A stretch of DNA of 64,000 bases from Ostrinia nubilalis (Eukaryota; Arthropoda; Insecta; Lepidoptera; Crambidae): assembly GCF_963855985.1 (NCBI RefSeq), contig NC_087112.1, forward strand, positions 5,582,501 to 5,646,500. The letters run 5' to 3'. A program made the position numbers and the translations under genes. Of this stretch, positions 10,036 through 22,418 are shown one piece after another (position 1 is the stretch's first letter; each line of letters opens with the position of its first letter). The notes under the pieces were generated by a model that was not told the origin of the DNA, did not search any database, and was given only the letters and a program-made list of their open reading frames with translations.

Positions 10036-12847
10036 TCATAATGCCGCATAGCAGTGAAAAGGTGATTCCGCGCAGTACAGTGGATCCGGGATACTTTGGG
10101 TAGAATCTAAACGGGGATATGACCTATTTTGGGCGTATGCGGTTCTGTGTGTACTGCAGATTTTTTCAGATATGATGTCATACTTTTTTCAGAGCGTGTT
10201 TTGTTTCAATTTTGTTTGTTTGCAATAGACGACGTAGACGGTAACAAATTCATTTGCGCGGTATTGTTTTTTTTGTAGTCTTCTCTAACAAATGGAATCA
10301 CTTGCAATGCCAAAAACAAATGAATAAAATGTGAAGCTGAATAAGATGCTTGTTGTCTTAGGTTTGTCACACAAATCACTGGTGGGATCTGTGATCTGAG
10401 GTATTGTCACATGGGTTTCATTAGTCAATGCTATCTGGTATAGATATAACTGATAAGCTTTGACACTATCTTTCCTTTTACCGTCCGTGACTGATTACGC
10501 TGGATATTGTTTAGGGAAAGCCTTCAACCTACTTAAATCTCCATAATCCTGCCCTAAATAGCTAATTAAAAACATGTCATTACTCTATTGTGGTAATGAA
10601 CATGATCTTATGTTTATCATTGATCTATAGGGCGTAAATTAAACGAGGTAAATAAAACAAAAGGATTCCTTATTAAAACTTCATTCATATATTGCAATTA
10701 TAAAATCAATAATAATAGTGATAATTATCTAATCTATTGATTAGATAATTGTTTCAAATATTATCATCTTCCTTATTATTCTTTTTTAACCTTTTTCAAC
10801 CATCTTCAGGCATTTCAATCTTCTGCGATCTTGCATAAATAATGAAATTCTTGCCAATTCATAACACATCAATGCTTTAATAATGCTGAAGCTAGTGTTA
10901 ATAAGGCCATTTCAATTGACCCAGTCTAGTGACCCAATTAATGGCTCTGACTCTTGACGAGGATTGACTTGCCAATGTCCGTAGTAGGTGTCATAATATC
11001 ATTAAAAATGACCTTGAATGAGTAGGTACCTACTTGAGATGCAAATGGAAAAAACATGTTTTGCATTCTATTGAATAGAATATAAAGGATGGGGTATCTG
11101 TATTCTTATCTCAGTTAACTTATTCATGATAGGTGGTACAAATTGTTTTGGAAAAATGAAAATATCTTTGAAGTAGGACCTATTACCTACCTACTCCTCT
11201 GAATTTTCTAGTTTTTCCAAATGGCATATTAGTAACTCCAGTCACTACTCCAGCTAAGGTACCTACCTACCTTATTTTCTATCTGCTAAATGGTTATCTG
11301 ATAAATCAACCTAATATAAAGTAGTTGTGAATTTAATAGCATGACTATGACTTTATTATTAGAGGTTTACTTGCAGCAGTCTGATGCAGTAATGACATCA
11401 TACGTAACCCTTGCCAGCATTGAATGTGCGATTTAGCCAGTAAAAATGATTTAATATTATCATATTAATCCACTATTGAAAATGACTAAGCTCACGTGAC
11501 CAACAAAGTATTATTTACTAATATTGATTAATGACGACTACGAAAATCACGCACGGGAGCTCCTCGTAGTCTGACCGAGGGATGATGGATTGCTGTCTTA
11601 TAAACTAAGTAGGTCACTTGCTTGAATCTGGAATCTTATTCCACATAAAGAAGGTAAAGTTCTGTGAACAAGCACCCAACCAGGCTAGCAGGTAGGTAAG
11701 AAGTACCCCAAATCATCAGATTTATTCGCTAAACGTCCTTGTCCTGTTCCTCTCTTTTATTTTAGCATCCTCTACTTCGTTCGATAACTGTGATAAAGTG
11801 TGATGCCTGCAATCTCGAAATTATCCAATTGGGCATGAGAACCTGACTTCAATCTGTTAAATGTCTCAATTGTAATAGCGGACTCCGATAATAATCGAGT
11901 TAGTGCGCTGAAAATTGCAGTCAATTCCGACGCCCATGTTATCACAAGTGTAGGCTACATAACAGGTTTCGATTTCACGTATCAGTGAATATCCTGCAGA
12001 AAAAGTCGTCCAACTAGCGAAGTAGATTTATATAAACAGCGGAAATTCATGAAAATGGTCCTTCTATTAGCCGATTTAATACGAACATCGCGGAAAGGTT
12101 TTTGTAGGCATGATGACGCGCATTAAATTGACATAATTCAACTGTACGGCCAAGGTCGATGCCGTAGATACGGTGACGTTATGGCACAGTACTGTACACG
12201 GGGCGTGGCTTGCCAACCTTGCGGTTTACCCATTGAAAAGCCCATAATCGTTACTGCGAGCTAGTTAGCTTACTTGCAATAAAATTTGAACTTTTATAAC
12301 AGCTACAACTACATACAGTATTAACCTGTAATTGATTTCAGTTCTTTCACTTTGGCAACAAAAGTCGTAAAAATAAAATGGAATCGAAGAAATTCAAAAC
12401 TCTGCGTAACCTTCAAGAGGCTCTCAACCAAACATGACGTCAGCCAGTAGGGAGAGGTAGTAAACCCCTCTATATTAGCAAACGAAGCAGACCAGTAAAC
12501 AAGGGACTGTGAGTTATGAGTGGAAACGGAGAAAATACTCCGAGTCTTTGTCAAGGACAGACCAGATAAGATTGGTCGATATTTCGTTAGTCAGAAGAAG
12601 GAAAAATACTTTAGAATCTAACAAAAATATCCATGAGGAAATGTGTAAAGTTTCAGTTCGTAAATGAAGAACATAATGAAATAACAAATGAACTCTGACT
12701 GGGTGGTGCCGATCGGAAACAGTATTTCCTTTCCTGACATTTGATCTGTCTAATTCTTGAAAGGAAACCTTAAAACGCTTCGTAGCTTCTTAACAAAAGT
12801 TACACAGTTATTGGAGACGAAGTACTTTATTTCCATTTCGTTTTTAG
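10036..12847. other. probable intron, no gene seen
   Basis: AT-rich sequence after the first exon. No frame, inverted repeat with target duplication or retroposon tail that I can support. Confidence 0.4.
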
Positions 12848-13030
12848 GTCACCCCAGTCGCCACCAACTCCAACAAGACAACATTAGAATGTGATTTCGT
12901 TGCCCGTTTTAAAAGATTGATGGCTGTTGCAAAGTAGAATACTATTACTCGTTTCCATTTGAAGTTAGTGGTACATTTGCAATTCCAAGAAGATCAGAAC
13001 ATAAAGTAATAAATAAATAAAGATCACTCA
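12848..13030 (+). other. possible terminal exon with poly(A) signal
   Basis: After an acceptor-like CGTTTTTAG, a phase-0 frame of 29 codons (starting VTPVATNSNKTT) runs to TAG at 12,935-12,937, and AATAAA repeats lie at 13,008-13,021. It could follow the exon at 9784 (donor CAG|GTATGG). Frames of this length after chance acceptors occur elsewhere in the window, so the support is thin. Confidence 0.22.
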
Positions 13031-16000
13031 TACATAAATCTTATTGTTGGATTAACAAAACTATTATTTTATTTACTCCAACGTTATCATAGCGTGCAGA
13101 TGACAGGAACGTCGTGTTTATGACTCGAAGAAGGGGAGGGAGAGCGTGTGCAAATTTGATTATCTCGCAACAGTGACTGGCACCCTCCAGGCCTGTGATA
13201 CCCAGGAAAGGATATTAATACCGAGACGTCAAAGCGCTAAGTAATAGAATAACATTCAATCCCCTCGAGGAGACCTTTTACCTTGTTAACTTACTCAATA
13301 TACCTAATTAGTTTTATAATAATGAAAATAAAGCCAAACTAACATCATCATGCTCCAGAATCTCAGTAAAAGTATGCTAAATGCCGTTAATCAAAACGCT
13401 TCATCTCCAATAAGCACGGTTAAACATGAGGGTTGCATGTAAGAACGACCAGTAACAACGCATATTTTCTAATCGTTAATTGGAGAGCGGCTACGCATAT
13501 CAATTGATCCATTGAATCTGTAACAAGTTGCTGGCTTAACGATACAATTGTTAAGGAGTCCCTGCTGGCCGACTTGTCAATTGGAGACGAGAGATCCAAT
13601 AGAGTACAAAGAGCTACGTTAATCTCGTTTATAAATTACTCAGTAATTGCCATAACTTCGGAAATTGAATGTCTATTGTATTATAGTTTTCTGCGCTTTT
13701 TAACGGTATGAAAGGCATGCTTTTCAAAACTTTTTGTATTGATAACAATAAGCAATCGACTTTCTCGTGTTACGAATGAGGTCGCATTGGATAACACTGC
13801 TTTATTATAAAAGCTAATCATTACAACAGTGAACCGTAATGTTTTGTTTAATATTCTTGTTTTGTTTTCGTATTCATCTCTTGTGTTTATTGAACGTACA
13901 GTGAAAGTGGTTCTGACATTTCGCTATTGTTGGTTCACTAGAGCTTTATTTATAGAACTTAATGAAAGTAAAACGGTGCAGTTAGATGACATTTTCTAAA
14001 TGTCAAGATGATAGCAGCGTTTATAGACTGAGCAACATGCGGTTGCATATTGCTTGCTCTCATTCTTATGAGTGCTTTCTAGTTTTCTCTGAGGTGGTCA
14101 AACAGGAACCAATATAGAACGATGCGATTTTGGATTTGTGCCCTTGTGGAATTATGGAATAATGTTCAAATGTAAAATTCAGCGGAGAACCACAGGCACC
14201 GAGCCCTGATAATGTGCGTAAGTGTGGCATTACCAAAATAATCGATCGGTTTGCTATGGGGGCACGCACCGCAGACAACAGGTGGACGGTATTCTCGGTA
14301 TATTTGCCTACAAACTATAGTATATTCTTGCATCCTATTAAGGACTTTTTGTCTTCTCGGCTGCTGTACTATTAAAAGTAAGATTATGCCTAGAAAGAGA
14401 AGATATTACTTTACAAAGACAAACTGCTGCAGTAGAAAAATAGAGTCAACTTCGGAAAGAAGTGACGACTAAAAACTTCAGATTTCAAATAAAATTGAAA
14501 GATATTTCTGGCGATCATCTAACTAAATTGCAGTCCTTGACAAATATATGGTTATGAAATCTGAAAACCATTAAAACTTTTACGAAATACTACATGGTAG
14601 TTACTTCATTAGCTACCGGCGCATCAATATGGCCGGCTGCGCGTAATGGCGGGCCTGGCTAATTTCGTTTGTTTTACGACCGGTCTGTTTACACTTGGCG
14701 CTGGAAAATTGTTCCTTGTCTACTGACCTACAATCGATCGCGCGTTTCTTTGTCCATTTGCTATGCCCAACTACGTTAGCTACACTCTGTTTATCTTTCA
14801 CGGGATATCCAAATAACTGTTCAAAGGGAAAGTTACCTATATTCAAGTCTTTATTAGTTCAGAAAACCTTGGTGGATATTGAGGGCATTAAGCAAGTTAC
14901 AGTTCACCAAAAGCTCAAATTTTGCATAGCGGTTATTGTATAAACAAAGGCTTAAAGAGACTGATAGACGATTAGTGAAGCAGTTCTTGGTTACAACCTT
15001 TTTAAAATGTCGTTTGTCAGCTTAAGTGCATCAGCCTTGCTGTTGTCCTAGACAGGCATAAATTTAGACAACATACGTTCGGGTCTAGTCTAGAATGGAT
15101 ATTCGTATTTGTACACGCAACGCCAAACGAGGACGTTGGCTCGAGCTACACAGCTGCAATGTCATTCATCATTTACTCATTTATTTATTCTTTCATAAAT
15201 ATTTTAAATGTTGGTCCAGGTTATATGGGACTAGGCATTGAGAGCTTGAGTGTTCGAGTTATAATATTTTTTTACTAAAAGTTTTTTGCCAAATCTTGTT
15301 TGGTGCATTGCTCATTGATATTCAAAGTGGTTCTTGACCGGATCAAGCCTTATGCGCTATATTTTCCTCAACCGTATTGCGTAGCTTCGCATACAAAATA
15401 CTACTGGTACTTGATGGTTTTCCTTTCGCCGGGCAATCGTGGAGCCCCATCCACTTGTTCCATGCGAAGGTGGCGGGCCGTGACGTCATCAGATGGGCGG
15501 CCAAGTGGAAACAAAATAATGCTCCATGCCTCTGCAGCTCCGTGGCTTCGGGCGTTGGTCTTTATGGCTGTGTAAATGGTAATTTACGGCTTTGAATCGA
15601 ATGACAGCAACACTGGCAACAGTTAGTAGTTAAGGAAGTTAAGTAATGATTCTGATTCAGGAATAGCTTAACCTAAACTCAACTGAGTCTCAAACAATTA
15701 CACTGCTTGCTTCACAAATCCTTCATAAATAGACACATGTCTGTATCTTACGATATAAATGGACTAGCCAATCTGTAATCCTACTCTGTTATTAAGCCTT
15801 CAGCTGAGAGGAGCTTCATAAATATTTCATGTAGCTGCATTTCAAGTACGGATGTCTATTACGATAAATGAGCTCAACAATAATACTAGTATCACTTGAA
15901 TCCCACCTCCATTACCCTGGATATGTCTAGCTGTCTCGTTTGTTGCCCAGAGATGGATTAAGGTCTCTGGAGAAACTGTAATACTTAACGCAACTTATGT

Positions 16001-16688
16001 AGTTTAGAATACAGTAATTTTTATTAAATCCCTAGCTATTTTGTGTTCTCGATTTTGTCTAATAACTTTGTTGAATATTTTAATGAAGTTTATTCACTAT
16101 TTTAGGTCTTGAACCGAATCAAGATGAAAACGAATGAAAAGAAGTTAAAGATAAATTATCTTAGTGGAAGAGACGAAGTCTAGCAAGGAGTCAAGTCTGG
16201 ATGTTGGAGGCCCTGAAGTCATTTAGTTCTTTGCGTTACTAGCAATCAAGACAGAAAAAAACTACCCAAAATTGTAAACGTATCAAAAAATTTAGATAGA
16301 GTATCAGAAGTTAGGTTTTGAGTAGGCTAGCGGAGATGTCTAACGCGTGACTGCTTCATCATGACTTGAGGGTAGGATGGGTTTGGCAAAATTTTGATAA
16401 TGATTTAATGGTATACTAAACTTGGATCGCTGCAGTAGGTCGTGTACTTTGAGCCGCTCCTATTGTGATGTAAAGTAATACCGCGATATCCTCAGAGAGT
16501 GCACCGAGACAGCTACCGGTCTCCGGTCACGTAATGCCTTCCGGCGATTGCTTTGCCAGCTAATACAGCGCCGTTTCAGATACATAATATTATCTTCTTT
16601 TGTTGTTTATTCGATTTTACAAATTATATAATAATGCCGAATAAACCGATGACTTCTCCAAATTCAAATGTGTTGCATGTATAAAAGA
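13031..16688. other. no gene seen
   Basis: Non-coding sequence with a few GC-richer patches (14,620-14,700 and 15,430-15,550). The short frames here look like chance translations. Confidence 0.4.
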
Positions 16689-16926
16689 CTAGCTTTCCGC
16701 CCGCGGCTTCGCCCGCGTGGAATTTTGTCTGTCACAGAAAAACTTTATCGCGCGCGTCCCTGTTTCAAAAACCGGGATAAAAACTATCCTATGTTCTTTC
16801 CCGGGACTCAAACTATCTCTATGCCAAATTTCATCAAAATCGGTTGCGAGGTTTAAGCGGGAAAGCGTAACAGACAGACAGACAGACAGACAGAGTTACT
16901 TTCGCATTTATAATATTAGTTGGGAT
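16689..16926 (+). mobile_element. RTE-like LINE 3' tail
   Basis: Starts CTAGCTTTCCGCCCGCGGCT, has AAATTTCATCAAAATCGGTT, a (GACA)n run at about 16,872-16,894 and ends TTTATAATATTAGTTGGGAT. This is the conserved 3' end of RTE-type non-LTR elements in Lepidoptera, truncated to about 240 bases with no ORF left. Confidence 0.8.
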
Positions 16927-18872
16927 TAGTCATTTCGTTATTTGTTTGTTTAATTAATTTACTGAGGGGACTAACAATATTTGTTCCAAAACGTCCATAA
17001 ATATTATAAAAATGTCAACGTTAAAAAAGGTTAGGCATTTAGGTTTGTCGTATTATGCCAAAAAGCTCAAGACTTGTTATTGTGTCCGTGATGAGATTAT
17101 ACTTTACGAGTGTTTTCTTCACATTTCATAAGTAGTAAGTACCTACGTACTTGAATCAATAATTTGCGTAATTCAGGTCCTATTAACAGATTTGTGATAA
17201 AGATAATGCAGCTTTTGCACTCATAAAAGAACACCATTTGCGAGCGAAAATGTACTTTGCTAGATACGGTCATGTGATGTTTGTCACTTACGTAATTTAA
17301 TCAGCCTAATTGCAGTAAATTAGATGGCACGCCCATTGCGTGCGCAAAATGAGATTTGTGACCACTAGACACGTCCATGTCAAACTATTCCTGTTAATAA
17401 TTTACGGTAACATTTTCTACAGAGGTGACTTACGTGAGAACATCGACTCTAACATTGTCAACAAGATTATAATTATTATTGTCTGGTAGGTATAATAATT
17501 GTAGTCTTCTTACTCAGAAAAGCGAGGAGATGAGTGGACTGATTGATGACATACTTAAACAGAAACGCGTTATTCTTAAAATGTCATTATTTATTAGTTA
17601 GTGCAAAACACTTAGCATTATCAGCATCGTTATTACTTACCCATTTTTTGTTTTTGCAAGCGTTTGTGCCATCCATGACCTTATTTTTGTTGAATAGCCC
17701 TCTGTTTGGTCGGCTGGTTATTTTTGCCTCTACCTATTTGTTTACTCCCTTTCGCGGAGATTAATGGTGCGTGTATAAAGATCCTTTATGCTGCTGTTTC
17801 ACGAGAACCGACCTCTACTTTGTATTTTATCACCACTTTGTATTACATATTTGGGAGCGATTTTTACTTAAAGAAAAAGCTTTATTCAGTTATCATTGGA
17901 TAGGAGTATTTTATAAGGAGACTGTTCGTGCCCTTTCGTTTTATGAACAACTTATTCCCAATCGTTAGTTAAACGCTAAACTCTATGCAACAGCACGTTG
18001 CGACAAAATCCGAACGAAAAGTTTAATTTATACCGATACTGCGGCAAATGAAATCGTCGGTTTGTTCAATTTGCATAACAACAACGGCGTACACATTTCA
18101 ATTTAAAAAGTCTCAGCGAGTCTGACAATGCATTCAGATAGAGAGCGATTTGAATCGGTGTAGTTATTCAGAATAAATTGCTCTAAAACTGGCCGGAAAT
18201 TAACGAAAAGCATCGAGTGGGAGGATACTGGCTGGATCGACCCCATCGTGCGTATGATCATAAGAATGGAATTATATCATCCTGTCGCACTGTCTGGCTC
18301 GGTGCATAATTTTTTCATTTGTTTTATCGCCCCATTCGGATTTTGTTTTGCCACATCGTTGCTTTTGGAATGCGGTGGGTGACCTTTTAAAGCGTATTAT
18401 TCCGAACTTTTAGAACGTATCCAAATTCTACGGTTGCAATTCGTATAAATAAAAAAAAACAAGTTTTAAAATACCAAGTCGAAGCCAAAAAGGATAGGCC
18501 TTAATAGAGGCAAGAGAACATAAAAACATTATTGAAAAGTATCAAGTCCCATCGAGTTACTTGCATCGTCATTTACAGCGAGGTTATTTTTCCAAGCCGG
18601 TTTTATATGCATTTGACAGCTCGTAACGAGCATGCGCTGAATAATTTGACTTTGACCGAGCAGCGACGAGAGGGAAGCAAGTTTGTTGGAAGTTAGTTTA
18701 TGGATGGATAATTGCGGGGAGTAATCAATAATGTCTAAGATTTCACAGACTACCCGCAGTTAAACTGGTTTATGGCGCCAGAGTCTCGGAGTTATGGCGC
18801 ACGTTGGTGAATGCAAGCGTCCGTAAACGTCAATCAGGATTTCGACCTATATACGAATACGAACGGGTGACT
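16927..18872. other. no gene seen
   Basis: AT-rich non-coding sequence; no element ends recognised. Confidence 0.4.
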
Positions 18873-18876
18873 TTAA

Positions 18877-20022
18877 CCCTTTATAGGACGGCCCATACAA
18901 AGTGGCCAATAAACTGGACAGTCACTTTACGGCCGATAATTCAATGATTTTTGTAACAATGTCGAACCTTATGATCATAAACGATAGCCAATAAAGCACG
19001 CTGGCCTAGAAACGAGCCAGCGCTCAAGGACGTCGCACGCAATCAAAAATTCGCGCTCTTTTTTAAGGTGGCCTGTCAACTGGCCACTGTGCACACCCGT
19101 ACTAGTATTTGCTGCCATTGCAAGCAGACGATAGATATTTCCGAGTGTAGTTCAATGTAAAAACATTTCTTCGTAAAGAAGATGAGTAAAATAATAATGT
19201 TATAGTATATACTTTATCATCACGTGAAAATATAGTCGAAAACCGTAAAATAAACATGTTATTTTTGCAATTAAAAACAGACTAGTGTGTTGAAAAAGCC
19301 TTGTGTAGAAATTACACATGTGAATTTGAGGTGGTCTCATATTTATATGTTTTGATTTTTACACACAAATTATATCGTTTTATACTGAGTATATTATTAA
19401 TTTTTATAATACAATAACATAATAAGCCCAAATATACGGGTTCGGTAGTTATACCCCATTATTATAACTGTTTAGGTATTTTTTCGTACAAAATTATGTA
19501 TATTTGTGGATAATGTATAAAATAATCCTGGGTTTATTGAGTTTTCATTCACGTTTTTTTATTTTATAACATAATATTGTCTCTAAATTATTAAATAATG
19601 TTTACTTTAGTTGACAAAACTTTCAATTTTGATTTTTTCATGTTATTTTTGGCTCAGAAGAAGAAATACAATCATTTTATTTGATACTTTGTTGAATATT
19701 ATGTTTTTAGCCTAATTAAAGATTGATAACTAAATACGCAATTATTTTATTTAGTTTAATATGTAATTTACATAAAAATAACCGTTTTTTTTTATAAGTG
19801 TCCAGTTTACTGGCCAGTGATTTCACATGAATATTGGTGATTTTAGTGATGCAGAACGGTCAGTGGTCAGTATACTGACCACTAGTTTTTTTGTATTTTC
19901 TCGTAAAATATCTAGTTTCTGATAATTTTATTACTACATGTTGTTATAAATAACGCTATAGAATATATATCCACTTAGAAATATAGCGAATTCAAAAAAA
20001 AGTTAGGGTGTGCGTTAAAGGG
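18877..20022. mobile_element. piggyBac-type non-autonomous element (TTAA-flanked)
   Basis: Left end TTAA|CCCTTTATAGGACG (TTAA 18,873-18,876), right end GCGTTAAAGGG|TTAA (20,023-20,026). The shared terminal CCCTTTA with TTAA duplication is the piggyBac pattern. Near the ends are repeated palindromic words around ACTGGCCAGT (for example 18,903-18,925, 19,070-19,090, 19,800-19,820 and a diverged one at 19,860-19,885). No transposase frame; 1,146 bp. Confidence 0.7.
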
Positions 20023-20026
20023 TTAA

Positions 20027-21972
20027 ACTCTATCAAGGTTCTCAAAGCGTGCCAATCTTTATTTTTAAAGTAGGTACGTGTCACTTTGTGATGAGTGTAT
20101 TAAAACTTTGAATTTAAAATAAGCTGAGAGCTTCGATCTACGTTTAATCAGTGACTTCATATAGAAACATGACCGATAGACCTTGCTCCAGATCAGATCT
20201 GAATTTCAATTTGTTTATTTAGCACGCCATCATGTGTGCGAACACATCGACGCTGCTAACGTTTTAGCCATGTCAAGTCCACAAATAAAACTATGAGGTA
20301 ACGTTCCTCTACCACTAATTCGAGCAATAAATTCTTGTAATAATCTATTTTAGGTGAGCTGGCGAATTCTCATAGGTCTTGGGTCATGGTCACTTTAGTC
20401 AACTGCGAATTATCATGATATTAAATCGTATATAAAATAATTCCGCATCGCACTTACTCGTAGGTATAAAAATAATTTCATCAATCACCAATACGGAGAA
20501 AGAATTTGAATAAAAATAGCCGTTCTAAGCTTTTCTAGCGAGTAGGTATGATAAACAAAGAATGTTTAAGCATTAAAATGTTAAAAATGCAAATTATTTG
20601 AGTAAACAAAAGAAACTTGAAAGAAAAGCAGAAACCGAAGAATCAAAGCCTAGCCTTAATTTTGACTCGCAAACTTTTGCTAACAAAGAAAAGAGGACGA
20701 AGCTTTGAAAATTTAATGTGTTGTCTTTAAGAATGGTATGATTTGTAAATAGAAAGTTCCAACTTTTACTTCAAAGTTGTAATTGTTGAATGTAAAAAGC
20801 ACCTACCTATATTGTATTAAAAACTACATTTGTAGGAGGAGCTGCTACCGAAGTTCGGTTACCAGGCGCGTAATCTATCAAAATTTAGAGATCCACTTGC
20901 GATAACCTAATGCTGTAGATAAGTGGTATTTTTGCCGCAACATTGTGTACCGGTCTCGACGGACGACAATGCAGATTTGAATAAATTAAGATAAAAATAC
21001 AAGGTCGCCGATTCCAGTTGCCTGATTGGGGCACCACTTGTTTGCAATTGTACTCCAATCGACCGGATCAAACGTTCGAGCACAGATTGGTAAACACTTT
21101 GGTCTGAGTGCACTTATTTGACCTCAAACATCGGTATTTTGCGTGTATATTTCGAGCTGGTAATGTAAATTTAAGAAAACCGGTTTGTTCTCAGCCACCA
21201 TAACGTAATAAGATTATGCTACGCTCTCATGTGGAAAGGATTGCTTTAAGATGTTCTGCTCTGAATTTCAATGTAGTGCCAAGTGCACGACATTTTAGAG
21301 GAGATACGAATTTGTAATATTGGTCTATGGAGTAAACAATAACTATACGTTAGCTTTAAATAGTGTATTTGTTCAAAGCCTTACGCGTCTCCCCAAAGTT
21401 GCAACGAAAAGAAAGCTCTACCTACCTAATGGTTTCGAAAGGTTATTCGGACAGTTAAATGTAAGCTTCAGTAATTTAATGAATTTCTTTTTTTATTGTT
21501 ACTAGCTTTATAACACATGAGTGTAAACAAAAATGTTCTACTGCTAATAGTAATCAAATATTTTACCCTGCCATTTTCCTCACATTTATCTTAACCATTC
21601 ACAACAATCTTAGCTTATGCAAAGCTTAAATAAATATTTAATCTGTTTAATTCTGGCCAAGCGAAAATATGCTCATGGATTTCATTTCCCATACGCAGAT
21701 TAACGGAGCGCGACAGCTGCCAGGCATCGACTTCATTGTCCCGCTGAAAAGAATATTGAATTTATGTTGTCACAGTCTAATGCTCTTATTATTGGCGATG
21801 GTTCGATTCATTCGGTCAAACTCCGAAAGTAGGGCGATGATTCGGTATGTGAGAATTCCCTTCATCGTTGCGTACCTACTCATTGTACACCCTTGCATAC
21901 TCCCCGGAACTTCCAATCTGCTACACTATTAATCTAAACCTATTTATCGCATTCATGTCAATGTCACGTTTA
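20027..21972. other. no gene seen
   Basis: Non-coding AT-rich sequence. Frames at 20,907-21,113 and 21,669-21,932 show no recognisable domain. Confidence 0.4.
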
Positions 21973-21980
21973 CTCTGACT

Positions 21981-22410
21981 CAGGGTGGATAAAAATCACG
22001 ATTTTTTTATTTTAATCAAAAAAATCAGATTTTTTTGATTAATTTGATTTTTATTAGGTTCTGCGATCATTTCTTTAGTTTTTCTTACGGAATACATTTT
22101 TATTTACGTAGAATTGATGTATGGAGCAGGCAACACCGCCAAAAAAAAATAATTATGTGGTTATCTGAAAAACGCAAATGTGATTGTATGGAAAAATTAA
22201 ATTTTTCAGATTCTCCATACAAAACGACAATTTCATACATTAACACCTAATATTAACATTGTTTTCGAACATTACAGTTGATTAATATTAACTCCCAGCC
22301 TTTCATTAATTCCATTTTCGGTCATTAATTTAAATCAATGATTTTTATTAAAAAAATCATGTAATAAAAATCGTGATTTAAATCAACTTGATTTAAATCA
22401 TGCAACCCTG
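21981..22410. mobile_element. hAT-type MITE with 8-bp target duplication
   Basis: Flanked by perfect CTCTGACT at 21,973-21,980 and 22,411-22,418. Ends are CAGGGTGG... and ...GCAACCCTG. Internal sequence is made of GATTTTTAT/ATAAAAATC and GATTTAAATCA words, largely self-complementary between the two halves. No coding capacity. Confidence 0.88.
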
Positions 22411-22418
22411 CTCTGACT

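Noticed and set aside
16106..16183. 25-codon frame after an acceptor-like TTTTAG, starting VLNRIKMKTN
   Set aside because: No poly(A) signal nearby and no recognisable sequence; frames of this size after chance acceptors are expected in 50 kb.
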